A DNA stretch of 38,243 nt from JBCBRD01 sp039819785 (GCA_039819785.1 JBCBRH010000037.1:1-38243), one strand, 5' to 3'; numbered from the stretch's first letter, positions 8,161 through 16,856 are shown. Numbers and translations are program-made. Notes: a model not told the origin generated them from the letters alone.

Positions 8161-9051
8161 ATGTCCGTTCGCCCGCGCCGCAGTGTGCTGTACATGCCAG
8201 GTTCTAACGAACGAGCGCTTGAGAAGGCAAAGACCCTGGAGGCGGACTCACTCATTCTCGATCTTGAGGACGCAGTTGCCCCGGACTCGAAAGTGAGCGC
8301 CCGTGAAAAAGTCTGTTCAGCGGTACGAAGCGGCGGCTATGGCGAGCGTGAACTGGTTATTCGTGTAAACGCGCTGGATACGCCGTGGGGCACGGATGAT
8401 CTGCTGGCGGCGTGCGAGGCCAGGCCCCACGCCATTCTGGTCCCGAAGGTGTCGCAGCCCGGCGACATCATGAGCACGGCAAAAATCCTCAAGGCCAAGG
8501 GTGTTTCGAAGACGACCAAACTCTGGGCGATGATGGAAACGCCGCTTTCGATCCTGAATGCCCGCGACATCGCAGCCACCGGTGCCGATCCAAACAGCGG
8601 ACTTGTCTGTCTCGTACTGGGTACGAACGACCTTCTGAAGGAATCTCGCGCCCGCATGACGGGGGATCGTTTCTCTGTCGTGCCTTGGCTCGCGTTGACG
8701 ATCGCCGCGGCGCGCGCCTTTGGGCTCGACGTCCTCGACGGCGTCTACAATAATTTTAAGGACGATAAAGGCCTCAGGGACGAATGCGAGCACGGCCGAA
8801 CGCTCGGCATGGATGGCAAGACACTGATCCACCCCACACAGGTCGCACCGACCAACGAGATTTTCTCCCCAACAGCTGAAGAAGTATCATGGGCGCGGAC
8901 CATTATCGCCGCGTTCGATCAGCCTGAAAATGCCAACAAGGGCGTCATCACTGTCGAGGGCAAGATGGTTGAGAGGCTGCATATGGTTATGGCGAAACGC
9001 ACGGTTGCCATTGCCGACAGCATCGACGCGCTATCCGCCACCCGGTCCTGA
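8161..9051 (+). CDS. CitE-like HpcH/HpaI aldolase family enzyme, probable malyl-CoA thioesterase or lyase
   Basis: This 296-residue TIM-barrel protein of the citrate lyase beta family has a start supported by a GGAGG site 6-7 bases upstream. Motifs are RRSVLYMPGSNERALEKA, LILDLEDAVAPDSK with the acidic pair near residues 36-37, VIRVNALDTPWGTDD, ILVPKVSQPGD, AMMETPLSI with the metal-binding Glu, and LGTNDL. The C-terminal part has GMDGKTLIHPTQV. The N-terminal pattern is closer to (3S)-malyl-CoA thioesterase (Mcl2) than to the Mcl1/MclA lyases. The next gene is a mesaconyl-CoA hydratase, so a role in the ethylmalonyl-CoA pathway, acting on malyl-CoA or beta-methylmalyl-CoA, is likely. Lyase and thioesterase cannot be told apart here. 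Confidence 0.85.
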   Translation: MSVRPRRSVLYMPGSNERALEKAKTLEADSLILDLEDAVAPDSKVSAREKVCSAVRSGGYGERELVIRVNALDTPWGTDDLLAACEARPHAILVPKVSQPGDIMSTAKILKAKGVSKTTKLWAMMETPLSILNARDIAATGADPNSGLVCLVLGTNDLLKESRARMTGDRFSVVPWLALTIAAARAFGLDVLDGVYNNFKDDKGLRDECEHGRTLGMDGKTLIHPTQVAPTNEIFSPTAEEVSWARTIIAAFDQPENANKGVITVEGKMVERLHMVMAKRTVAIADSIDALSATRS

Positions 9052-9103
9052 AGCGGGCCCTCATGCCCCTGAAATCAAATCAACCAACACGAGCGCCTGA
9101 TAT

Positions 9104-10162
9104 ATGACCAAAGCCAAAACCAACCCCGGAAACTACTTTGAAGACTTTAAGGTCGGGGCGGTCATCAAGCACGCAACACCGCGAACCATCACCGAGGGCG
9201 AAGTAGCACTTTATACTGCGCTGTACGGAACACGGTTCGCCGTTCAGTCCTCCGCGGCGTTCGCCAAATCCATTGGTTATCCGTCAGCTCCTCTGGACGA
9301 CCTGCTCGTCTTTCACATTGTCTTCGGCAAGACAGTCCCGGATGTGTCTTTGAATGCCGTGGCCAACTTAGGTTATGCCGAATGCCTGTTCCATGCCCCG
9401 TTATACGTCGGCATAACGCTACGCACCGAATCCGAAGTGATCGGCGTAAAGCAGAACTCCAACGGCAAAACCGGCACGGTTTACGTCCGCTCCAAGGGCT
9501 ATGATGAGACCGGCAACGTGGTTCTCGAATTCGTGCGCTGGGTGATGGTCCGCAAGAAAGACCCAGCATCCCCCGCCCCTGAACCGGTCGTTCCCGAACT
9601 GTCGAAAGTCGTGAACACAGACCAGATCGGCCACGCTCTGCCGTCGTTGGATTCAAAGGGTTATGACCTTGATCTGGCCGGGGCTCCGGATCTTTGGGAC
9701 GATTACGAAGTCGGTGAGAAAATCGACCACGTCGACGGAATGACGGTCGAAGAGGCCGAACATCAACTCGCCACTAGGCTTTTTCAGAACACCGCGAAAG
9801 TGCACTTCAATCAGCACACAGAAGGCCAGGGCCGCTTCGGACGCCGCTTGATTTATGGCGGCATGGTCATTTCGCTTGCACGCGCACTCTCGTTTAACGG
9901 TCTCGCCAACGCGTTTCACTTAGCCGCCATCAATGCGGGCAGCCACGTCGCCCCGTTGTTTGCAGGCGATACGGTCTATGCGTGGTCTGAAATTCTCGAC
10001 AAAAAAGTAATTCCCGGTCGATCGGACATCGGCGCGCTGAGAACGCGGCTTGTGGCAACCAAAGACCTGCCTTGCGATGGTTTCCCACATAAAGGGCCCG
10101 ATGGAGCCTATGAGCCCGGCGTCATCTTGGACATCGATCTTTGGCTGATTATTCCGCGCTGA
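9104..10162 (+). CDS. mch: Mesaconyl-CoA hydratase (MaoC-like)
   Basis: This 352-residue protein is made of two MaoC-type hotdog halves. The first carries YFEDFKVGAVIKHATPRTITEGEVALYTALYG and FHIVFGKTVPDVSLNAVANLGYA. The second starts at about residue 195 with WDDYEVGEKIDHVDGMTVEEAEH, then HFNQHTEGQGRFGRRLIYGGMVISLARAL and SHVAPLFAGDTVYAWSEI. Length and motif order fit mesaconyl-CoA hydratase, which interconverts mesaconyl-CoA and beta-methylmalyl-CoA in the ethylmalonyl-CoA pathway of acetate and C1 assimilation. It lies 52 bp after a CitE-like malyl-CoA enzyme, the expected functional partner, probably in one operon. The ribosome binding site is weak. Confidence 0.88.
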   Translation: MTKAKTNPGNYFEDFKVGAVIKHATPRTITEGEVALYTALYGTRFAVQSSAAFAKSIGYPSAPLDDLLVFHIVFGKTVPDVSLNAVANLGYAECLFHAPLYVGITLRTESEVIGVKQNSNGKTGTVYVRSKGYDETGNVVLEFVRWVMVRKKDPASPAPEPVVPELSKVVNTDQIGHALPSLDSKGYDLDLAGAPDLWDDYEVGEKIDHVDGMTVEEAEHQLATRLFQNTAKVHFNQHTEGQGRFGRRLIYGGMVISLARALSFNGLANAFHLAAINAGSHVAPLFAGDTVYAWSEILDKKVIPGRSDIGALRTRLVATKDLPCDGFPHKGPDGAYEPGVILDIDLWLIIPR

Positions 10163-10540
10163 AGCCCGGAACTATTAATATATGGGACAAACTGCTTTCC
10201 GTGTACGTCAGTTTTTTTACAGTCGCTTTTTAGTATTTCATAAACATTAACGGGTAACGTGAAGATTGCGTGGGGGGCAATGCACCATGGTCTTTCCGCG
10301 TCGACCGGTCCCACCACTGCTGGCCAACGGCAGTGGGCGCAACTGATCAGAGCAGTGTCGATCTGCTTTTAGGCTGGAAACCCAGACGGCTGAATATTGG
10401 CGACTGGGGCTCTAAAAAGGCCGAAAAATCAACTGCATACGGTCGAGGATCATGTCGAACGCGCTAACGGCGTTGGGCCAACAACCCGTTGTGGGCTCTG
10501 CACTCAGGAGTTCACGCAATGCAGGCAAGGATAAGCGGAA
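10163..10540. other. Intergenic region, no supported gene
   Basis: This is 378 bp between mch and the FAD oxidoreductase. The first 100 bp are AT-rich and carry a TTAG-N7-TAAAC stretch around 10230-10245 that resembles a mismatched CtrA-type box; this is weak. A 65-codon open frame from a GTG at 10270 and a 19-codon frame starting at 10287 exist, but neither has a ribosome binding site or a recognisable product. No clear terminator for mch is visible. Confidence 0.4.
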
Positions 10541-11533
10541 TTGACGTGGCGTACGGCCGTCATTGGAGCAGGGTTGGCGGGGCTTGCATGCGCCCGTGAG
10601 CTGCGCCGTGCCGGCAGCTATGTTGAGGTATTTGAAAAAGAACGCATTATCGGCGGCCGGATCGCCACCAGCCGTGCTGGTATGGTCAATTTCGACCACG
10701 GTGCGCAATACCTGACCGCCAGATCTTCCATCTTCAAGACCTACGTCAACGAGCTGACGGCAACCGGCTATGCGGCCAAATGGGAGCCGCGAACAATGGT
10801 CGGTACAACCGATCTCGCCGATGAAACAGTCGCCAGACTTGCAACCGGATGGTTCGTCGGCACGCCGGGCATGTCGTCGATCGTTCGTCCCCTCGCTGAG
10901 GGCGTGCGTATTTCAACCAACCGGACGGTGCATACGATCGAGCGCGTCGAAAAAGGTTGGCGCATATGGTTCGACGACCAAACACACGAAGGCCCGTTTA
11001 AGGCCGTCGCCGTCGCAGTTCCCGCGCCACAGGCCCGCCTTCTGCTGGGTCCGGCAGCCCATCTCGCCGATGATCTGGGAAAAGTCCGGATTTCACCATG
11101 CTGGGCATTGATGGTGCGCCTCGACGATCAGGTTTTCCCCCCGCAGGACGTGTTCTCGGATATGTCCGACACCATCCGCTGGATTGCTCGCAACAACACC
11201 AAGCCCGGCCGGTCATCGCGCGGCGAAAGTGTCGTGGTCCACGCATCGCTCGGCTGGAGCCGTGAAACCGAGGACGCAGACCCGCAGCTGATTGCAGATG
11301 ATATCTGGGATGAGGTGTCGAATATCCTGGGTTTGCCGCCGATCCGTCCGGCACAGATGACGGCACACCTCTGGAAGTATGGGATCGTGGAAAGCTCGCT
11401 TGGTGAATCGTTCATCTTCTCAGGCGACCACAACGTCGGCATTGCAGGGGATTGGTGCCTGGGCCGCCTCGCTGAGCATGCCTTTGAAAGCGGTATCGGG
11501 CTCGGCCGCGCCATCGTCAATTCGATTTACTAA
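10541..11533 (+). CDS. FAD-dependent amine oxidase / renalase-like oxidoreductase
   Basis: This 330-residue flavoprotein has an N-terminal Rossmann motif VIGAGLAGLACARELRRAG (glycines 9, 11, 14), a strand ending in VEVFEKE (the ribose-binding acidic residue), then IIGGRIATSR and FDHGAQYLTAR. The C-terminal FAD motif is GIAGDWCLG with a following acidic and glycine-rich helix (ESGIGLGRAIV). These are features of small NAD(P)/FAD oxidoreductases related to renalase. The start is a TTG with an AAGGA site 9 bases upstream; an in-frame stop just before it (10532) excludes an upstream ATG. The substrate is unknown. It precedes the sdh operon by 214 bp on the same strand. Confidence 0.85.
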   Translation: MTWRTAVIGAGLAGLACARELRRAGSYVEVFEKERIIGGRIATSRAGMVNFDHGAQYLTARSSIFKTYVNELTATGYAAKWEPRTMVGTTDLADETVARLATGWFVGTPGMSSIVRPLAEGVRISTNRTVHTIERVEKGWRIWFDDQTHEGPFKAVAVAVPAPQARLLLGPAAHLADDLGKVRISPCWALMVRLDDQVFPPQDVFSDMSDTIRWIARNNTKPGRSSRGESVVVHASLGWSRETEDADPQLIADDIWDEVSNILGLPPIRPAQMTAHLWKYGIVESSLGESFIFSGDHNVGIAGDWCLGRLAEHAFESGIGLGRAIVNSIY

Positions 11534-11747
11534 AGCCTGACAGGCCCTAATGGCGCATGACGGCCAAGCCTGCATCAAAACACCGGTTTTATGGCGTACA
11601 GGCACAAAATCTCATTGATCGTGCCGATATGCGCGCCGAAGCGGGGTCCCACCGAGCGCACACCGCCGCATAAGCTTTTGGGTGCATTGCGGCAAACCCA
11701 TTCGCACGATAGACCAATCTTGACAAACATCCCTCAGGAGATCCTGG

Positions 11748-12158
11748 ATGGCTAATGCCAAATCCGCAGCCGGCGGTTCGCCCATGGAACGCCCGCTTTC
11801 CCCGCACCTCCAAGTTTACGCCCCGTTGATCAACATGGTGATGTCGATCTTCCACCGCATCACCGGAACGGCACTGTATTTCGGAACAATTCTGTTGGCG
11901 TGGTGGTTGGTGGCAGCAGCTGTCGGCCCGGACTACTTTGCCTACGTGAGCAGCTGGTTCGGCTCCACTTTCGGAATGCTCGTCCTGTTTGGTTACACCT
12001 GGGCTTTGATGCATCACATGCTCGGCGGTATCCGCCATTTCGTCTGGGACACCGGCGCTGGCTTCAACCTCACAACCGTCGACATCATGTCGTGGAGCAC
12101 CATCATCGGGTCGCTGGTCCTCACAGCCCTGATCTGGCTTTACATCATCGCATTCTAG
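11748..12158 (+). CDS. sdhC: Succinate dehydrogenase cytochrome b556 subunit SdhC
   Basis: This 136-residue membrane anchor of complex II has three transmembrane helices. Family motifs are RPLSPHLQVYAP, FHRITGTALY with the quinone-site Ser/Arg region, and HHMLGGIRHFVWD, which carries the heme-ligand histidine region. With SdhD it binds heme b and ubiquinone and anchors SdhAB. An AGGAG site lies 8 bases before the ATG. It is the first gene of sdhCDA; a promoter should lie in 11534-11747, but I cannot place one with confidence. Confidence 0.96.
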   Translation: MANAKSAAGGSPMERPLSPHLQVYAPLINMVMSIFHRITGTALYFGTILLAWWLVAAAVGPDYFAYVSSWFGSTFGMLVLFGYTWALMHHMLGGIRHFVWDTGAGFNLTTVDIMSWSTIIGSLVLTALIWLYIIAF

Positions 12159-12224
12159 GCATCCTGGCTGGCTCCGCCCCTATGCGATTGGAGCAATTCG
12201 CCGAAGACATCGAAACGAGAACAA

Positions 12225-12617
12225 ATGCCCAATTCGAAATCAATGCGCACACCGTTGAAGAATGCGCGAACGCTTGGCTCTGCTAAGGCTGGAGCTGAAC
12301 ACTTCTGGTTGCAGCGCATGACCGCCGTCGCCAATCTGTTTCTGGTGATTTTTCTGGTGGGTCTCATCGTCAGCCTCATCGGCGCAGACTACGCCACGAC
12401 CACCGCGACACTAAGTCAGCCGGTGGTTGCGCTCCTCCTCTTACTGCTGATTTTATCGGGGGTGGTTCACATGCGCCTTGGAATGCAGGTCATTATTGAA
12501 GACTACGTCCACGGCGAAGGCAGCCGAGTCGTGCTCTTGATGTTGAATACGTTTTTTGCATTCGTCATTGGCGCTGCGAGCCTATGGGCAATTCTTAAAC
12601 TGAGCTTTGGAGCCTGA
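12225..12617 (+). CDS. sdhD: Succinate dehydrogenase membrane anchor subunit SdhD
   Basis: This 130-residue protein has three transmembrane helices. It carries the family arginine in HFWLQRMTAVANL and the conserved segment VHMRLGMQVIIEDYVHGEG, with the heme-ligand histidine and the Asp-Tyr pair near the quinone site. It forms the complex II membrane domain with SdhC. It starts 66 bp after sdhC and ends 4 bp before the sdhA ATG, so it is part of the same operon. Confidence 0.95.
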   Translation: MPNSKSMRTPLKNARTLGSAKAGAEHFWLQRMTAVANLFLVIFLVGLIVSLIGADYATTTATLSQPVVALLLLLLILSGVVHMRLGMQVIIEDYVHGEGSRVVLLMLNTFFAFVIGAASLWAILKLSFGA

Positions 12618-12621
12618 ACGG

Positions 12622-14463
12622 ATGGCAACTGCAAACGGCAAGGCGAACGGCGCATCGAGTGCAAACGGACACGGCAGCGCCTATGACATCATCGACCACA
12701 CCTACGACGTGGTTGTGGTTGGCGCAGGTGGCGCTGGCTTGCGCGCTACGCTTGGATGCGCGGAAGCCGGTTTGAAGACCGCCTGCATCTCTAAGGTCTT
12801 CCCGACACGGTCACACACTGTCGCAGCGCAAGGCGGGGTCGCAGCCGCGCTCGGCAACATGGGATCGGACAACTGGCGCTGGCATATGTATGACACCGTC
12901 AAGGGGTCGGACTGGCTGGGCGATCAGGACTCGATTGAATACCTGTGCCGCAACGCACCCGATGCCGTTTACGAGCTTGAGCACTACGGCGTCCCCTTCT
13001 CCCGCACGGAAGACGGCAAGATCTACCAGCGACCGTTCGGCGGCATGACAACCGAATTTGGAGAAGGTCCCCCAGCTCAACGCACATGTGCCGCAGCCGA
13101 CCGCACGGGTCACGCCATGCTGCACACGCTCTACGGTCAGTCGCTCCGCCACTCCGCGGAGTTTTTCATCGAGTTCTTCGCACTCGATCTGATCATGGAT
13201 GAAGAAGGTGCTTGCTGCGGCGTCATTGCATTGAAACTGGAAGATGGAACCATCCACCGCTTCCAATCCAAAAAGACCATCCTGGCAACCGGCGGATATG
13301 GCCGCGCCTACTTCTCCTGCACGTCTGCACACACGTGTACGGGTGACGGGAACGCGATGGTTTTGCGCGCCGGCCTCCCGCTTCAGGATATGGAATTCGT
13401 CCAGTTCCACCCCACAGGCATCTACGGTGCAGGTGTTCTGATCACAGAAGGCGCGCGTGGCGAAGGCGGCTATCTGACCAACTCCGAGGGTGAGCGCTTC
13501 ATGGAGCGTTATGCGCCAAGCGCCAAGGACCTTGCGTCACGTGATGTCGTTTCACGCTCCATGACGGTTGAAATCCTGGAAGGCCGCGGCGTTGGTAAGG
13601 ATGGTGACCATATCCATCTCCATCTCGACCACTTGGACCCGAAAATCCTGGCCGAACGCCTGCCAGGCATCACGGAAAGTGCGCAGGTGTTCTCTGGCGT
13701 GGATCTGCGGCGCGATCCGATTCCGGTCCTACCGACGGTCCACTACAACATGGGCGGCATCCCGACGAACTATCACGGTGAAGTCCTCACCTTGAAGGAC
13801 GGCAACCCCGATCACGTCGTCCCTGGCCTCATGGCCATCGGCGAAGCCGCTTGCGTGTCCGTCCACGGCGCAAACCGCCTCGGATCGAATTCCTTGATCG
13901 ACCTCGTGGTGTTCGGCCGTGCAGCTGGGTTGCGGTGTGCCGATGTCGTAGAGAAGGGTTCACAACCTGACTTGCCATCAGCCGCCACCGACAAGGCGCT
14001 CACACGGTTGGATCGCTTCCGCTACGCCGATGGCGGGACGCCTACCGCGGACTTCCGCCTGCGGATGCAAAAGATCATGCAAAAGAACTGCGCGGTCTTC
14101 CGTGACGGCCCAGTCCTTGATGAAGGCGTTCAGAATATCGCCCAGGTCTGGGTCGACAGCGACGATGTCCGTGTCTCGGATCGCTCATTGATCTGGAACA
14201 CCGACCTGGTCGAAACCTTGGAATTCGACAACTTGATTTCGCAGGCATCCGTGACGGTCACCAGTGCGGCCAATCGGACGGAAAGCCGGGGCGCCCATGC
14301 CCGTGAGGACTTCCCAGATCGCAACGATGGTGACTGGATGAAACACACGCTTGCCTGGGCCGATTACGACACAAAATCGATCACCCTCGATGACCGTCCG
14401 GTCCACACCTACACCATGACAAACGAGATGCACTACATCGAACCGAAGGCACGCGTTTACTGA
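12622..14463 (+). CDS. sdhA: Succinate dehydrogenase flavoprotein subunit SdhA
   Basis: This 613-residue catalytic subunit of complex II oxidises succinate to fumarate with covalent FAD. Seen are the Rossmann motif VVVVGAGGAGLRATLG, the FAD-attachment segment SHTVAAQGG, FHPTGIYGAG, TEGARGEGG, and HGANRLGSNSLIDLVVFG. The start at 12622 is chosen over a TTG at 12607 because a GGAG site lies 9 bases before it. The first 25 residues (ATANGKANGASSANGHG) are an unusual Ala/Asn/Gly-rich lead not needed for the fold. A strong hairpin terminator follows the stop by 28 bp, separating it from sdhB. Confidence 0.97.
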   Translation: MATANGKANGASSANGHGSAYDIIDHTYDVVVVGAGGAGLRATLGCAEAGLKTACISKVFPTRSHTVAAQGGVAAALGNMGSDNWRWHMYDTVKGSDWLGDQDSIEYLCRNAPDAVYELEHYGVPFSRTEDGKIYQRPFGGMTTEFGEGPPAQRTCAAADRTGHAMLHTLYGQSLRHSAEFFIEFFALDLIMDEEGACCGVIALKLEDGTIHRFQSKKTILATGGYGRAYFSCTSAHTCTGDGNAMVLRAGLPLQDMEFVQFHPTGIYGAGVLITEGARGEGGYLTNSEGERFMERYAPSAKDLASRDVVSRSMTVEILEGRGVGKDGDHIHLHLDHLDPKILAERLPGITESAQVFSGVDLRRDPIPVLPTVHYNMGGIPTNYHGEVLTLKDGNPDHVVPGLMAIGEAACVSVHGANRLGSNSLIDLVVFGRAAGLRCADVVEKGSQPDLPSAATDKALTRLDRFRYADGGTPTADFRLRMQKIMQKNCAVFRDGPVLDEGVQNIAQVWVDSDDVRVSDRSLIWNTDLVETLEFDNLISQASVTVTSAANRTESRGAHAREDFPDRNDGDWMKHTLAWADYDTKSITLDDRPVHTYTMTNEMHYIEPKARVY

Positions 14464-14491
14464 TGCGTTCGACGGTAGTGTTGAGAAACAC

Positions 14492-14525
14492 AAAAGACCC
14501 GCTGATGGGAATCAGCGGGTCTTTT
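14492..14525 (+). terminator. Intrinsic terminator after sdhA (bidirectional)
   Basis: A perfect 15-bp inverted repeat (AAAAGACCCGCTGAT and its complement) encloses a four-base loop and ends in TTTT. It lies 28 bp after the sdhA stop and also faces the end of the minus-strand gene at 14592-14885, so it can serve both. It implies that most sdhCDA transcripts stop before sdhB. Confidence 0.92.
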
Positions 14526-14591
14526 CCATTGAGCCACACAAGCAATTGCAGGCCGTCCGAACTTCCTCGAATGGGTCAGTTCGGCAGAGCA

Positions 14592-14885
14592 TCATCGGCC
14601 TACCGATCCAGGAAACCGCTGATCCAGGAACGTGTCGTCCGGCTCCTCGTAAACGGCACCATCAGAGGTATCGCTTGGTGAGGCGCTGTGGCTAACGAAT
14701 TCGGTCTGTTCAGACGTCGAACCAGCACCGATATCTGCAGTTGACGATTGATCCTCGTTCAACGCACCGACCGAGGTGCCACCGAAACCATCGTCTCCGC
14801 CGATCTCGCCACCATCACCGCCGCCGTTATTGGTAAACTGCGCATGCGCCCCGCTGGCACTGCAAAGCGCCATGCCAACGATCAA
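14592..14885 (-). CDS. Small exported Gly/Asp/Ser-rich protein of unknown function
   Basis: The 97-residue product starts with a short hydrophobic signal-like segment ending GAHAQ (about residue 16). A low-complexity acidic mature part rich in Gly, Asp, Ser and Thr follows (NNGGGDGGEIGGDDGFGG). The start is a TTG with AAGGA 7 bases upstream; an in-frame stop (14898-14900) prevents a longer form. The signal lacks a basic N-terminus, so the gene may have lost its original 5' end. An ATG directly behind the AAGGA is out of frame and closes after three codons. I do not recognise the family. It lies between sdhA and sdhB on the opposite strand. Confidence 0.5.
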   Translation of the reverse strand: MIVGMALCSASGAHAQFTNNGGGDGGEIGGDDGFGGTSVGALNEDQSSTADIGAGSTSEQTEFVSHSASPSDTSDGAVYEEPDDTFLDQRFPGSVGR

Positions 14886-15061
14886 ACGACCATTCCTTTA
14901 ATCCATACCAGTGTGCTCATGAACTGATGTCGTTGTTTCGACACATGGTTCGGAAACACCCGCTCCCTGACCTCAGGCCTATGCGCGTTTTCCTTCAGAC
15001 TTGAGAAAACCGCTTCAGGCCGACCACCAACACGTTATTCTAGACAAAAAAGGCTCCAACC

Positions 15062-15709
15062 TTGGCACGCATTCCCAAAACTCCGGCAGCTGGTGGTGCT
15101 CCAGGTCCAAGATCGCCGGCCCAGAAGGCGAATTCGCAAGAAACCCGGATGGCGCCAGACCCAATGACTTTGGTCCTGCCAGCCATTTCCGCATTGGCGG
15201 CCATCGCTTCAATCGCGACCATTCACTGGTCGGCACAAGACGAGATCGAAGACCGCGCCAAGTCCAAACGCCGGGCGGGAGCCGCGCTGAGAGACCTGGA
15301 GACGTGCTGCATCGGCTTGACGGAGATCTTCAAACGCTTCCAGCGTATGCCACGTGTTTTCGCAGGGGACGGCCCGTCAGCGACCGCCGCCCTGAAGTTT
15401 GGGACGCATACGCCGCGCATCGACACCGATGATGCCCGCAACTATCAAAAACTGACCGATGACGTGGCCTCCATGCTGGTGCTGGCCAATCAGAACGCCT
15501 TCGACGTGATGTCGGCCATCGAGGATGGCGATATTCAGGCCCCCGAAGAGCTGTTCTTTGGGTTCGCGGACTGTCAGGAAGCGCTGAACAAGGTCATCGT
15601 GGATCGTGCCACCCTCCGGGCAAGCGTCGAGATCGGGGTCGAGACCTCACAAAGACTCACTGCAAGGGTCCGGGAGCTTAAAGGTCACCTCGTCACCTCA
15701 ATGGGATAA
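15062..15709 (+). CDS. Unknown protein with one N-terminal membrane segment
   Basis: The 215-residue frame starts at a TTG with AAGG 8 bases upstream; ATGs at 15149 and 15164 are alternatives that would drop a basic, proline-rich lead. A hydrophobic stretch (MTLVLPAISALAAIASIATI, about residues 35-54) looks like a membrane anchor. The rest is polar and probably helical (ALRDLETCCIGLTEIFKRF; a later segment ends in TARVRELKGHLV), perhaps coiled coil. There are no catalytic motifs that I recognise. It sits between sdhA and sdhB on the same strand as both and reads through no obvious terminator into the sdhB leader. Confidence 0.65.
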   Translation: MARIPKTPAAGGAPGPRSPAQKANSQETRMAPDPMTLVLPAISALAAIASIATIHWSAQDEIEDRAKSKRRAGAALRDLETCCIGLTEIFKRFQRMPRVFAGDGPSATAALKFGTHTPRIDTDDARNYQKLTDDVASMLVLANQNAFDVMSAIEDGDIQAPEELFFGFADCQEALNKVIVDRATLRASVEIGVETSQRLTARVRELKGHLVTSMG

Positions 15710-15792
15710 CACATGCGCAATGACGCATGCCGACGGCCGCGCAATTCGTCGCAAAGCCGTGTAAATACGGGGCGCGGCAGCCGAACGTCGCG

Positions 15793-15821
15793 TTGACAAG
15801 ACTGCTGACGGCATGTCTCAT
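15793..15821 (+). promoter_or_regulatory. Candidate sdhB promoter
   Basis: A consensus -35 hexamer TTGACA at 15793-15798 is followed, at a 17-base spacing, by TCTCAT (15816-15821), a weak -10. It is about 60 bp upstream of the sdhB start. Because sdhCDA ends in a terminator, sdhB needs either this promoter or read-through from the gene at 15062. Confidence 0.4.
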
Positions 15822-15877
15822 CCAGCGAAATTGGCCGCGCGCCGAGGGCGCATGAATTGCGAAGGATAGATCCTGAG

Positions 15878-16657
15878 ATGGTCCAACTTACCCTGCCGAA
15901 GAATTCCACGATCTCGACTGGAAAGACCTGGAATCAGCCAGAAGCCAAGGGAAATTGGAAGCAGGTCAAAATCTACCGTTGGAACCCCGACGACGCTGAT
16001 AATCCCCGGATCGACTCCTACTGGATCGACCAGGACGACTGCGGTCCCATGGTGCTCGACGCCTTGATGAAGATCAAAAACGAGATCGACCAGACGCTGA
16101 CCTTCCGGCGGTCCTGCCGCGAGGGCATTTGCGGCTCGTGCGCCATGAACATCGACGGCACAAACACATTGGCCTGCCTGAAAGGCCTCAAAGACGTGAA
16201 AGGTGCGGTCAAGATCTATCCGCTGCCGCACATGAAGGTCATCAAAGACCTGGTCCCCGATATGAACCACTTCTATGCACAACATCGATCGATCGAGCCC
16301 TGGCTGAAGACGGACACGCCGACACCGCCAACCGAATGGAAACAAAGCCGGGCCGATCGCGAAAAACTGGATGGGCTGTACGAGTGCATCATGTGCGCCT
16401 GCTGCTCGACCTCGTGCCCGAGTTATTGGTGGAATCAGGATCGCTACCTAGGCCCGGCGATCTTGCTGCAAGCCTATCGGTGGGTGGTCGACAGCCGCGA
16501 TGAGGCGACAGGTGACCGCCTGGATGATCTGGAAGATCCCTTCCGGCTCTATCGCTGCCACACGATTCTGAACTGTGCCAAGGCCTGCCCAAAGGGCTTG
16601 AACCCGGCAAAAGCGATCGCTGAGCTGAAAAAGCTGATGGTTGAGCGTCGCGTTTAA
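15878..16657 (+). CDS. sdhB: Succinate dehydrogenase iron-sulfur subunit SdhB
   Basis: This 259-residue iron-sulfur subunit passes electrons from FAD to quinone. All three cluster motifs are intact: SCREGICGSCAMNIDG...LAC for [2Fe-2S], CIMCACCSTSCPSYWW for [4Fe-4S], and CHTILNCAKACPKGLNP for the remaining cluster ligands. The ATG at 15878 has AAGGA 11 bases upstream; a TTG at 15857 would add seven residues and is less likely. In most alphaproteobacteria sdhB follows sdhA closely; here 1.4 kb, two unknown genes and a terminator intervene. Confidence 0.97.
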   Translation: MVQLTLPKNSTISTGKTWNQPEAKGNWKQVKIYRWNPDDADNPRIDSYWIDQDDCGPMVLDALMKIKNEIDQTLTFRRSCREGICGSCAMNIDGTNTLACLKGLKDVKGAVKIYPLPHMKVIKDLVPDMNHFYAQHRSIEPWLKTDTPTPPTEWKQSRADREKLDGLYECIMCACCSTSCPSYWWNQDRYLGPAILLQAYRWVVDSRDEATGDRLDDLEDPFRLYRCHTILNCAKACPKGLNPAKAIAELKKLMVERRV

Positions 16658-16754
16658 CAGAAAAACGCTATCTCACCGCCCTGGTCAGACCGAGCGGTCC
16701 CGTGGTCGCGCACCCCGGCGGGCCGGCTTTCGGCAAGCTCAAACCAAAAAAAAC

Positions 16755-16785
16755 GGCCGATGCGCTGACGAGGGCGACATCGGCC
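16755..16785 (-). terminator. Intrinsic terminator downstream of the histone H1-like gene
   Basis: The 8-bp inverted repeat GGCCGATG/CATCGGCC is followed, on the minus strand, by a run of thymines after one G. It lies 72 bp past the end of the minus-strand histone-like gene and between it and the convergent sdhB. On the plus strand only TTT follows, so it mainly serves the minus strand. Confidence 0.75.
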
Positions 16786-16856
16786 TTTGAAAAGGATTAG
16801 CCAGAAACATCAGCGCCTTACGATGCCCGTCGTAAGGCCTGATGATCAGGTCAGCC

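Noticed and set aside
10270..10467. 65-codon frame and 19-codon peptide before the FAD oxidoreductase
   Set aside because: Starts lack clear ribosome binding sites and the sequences show no pattern; I could not support a leader peptide.
11720..11725. TTGACA before sdhC as a -35 box
   Set aside because: It lies only about 10 bases before the ribosome binding site, leaving no room for a -10 and a transcript start.
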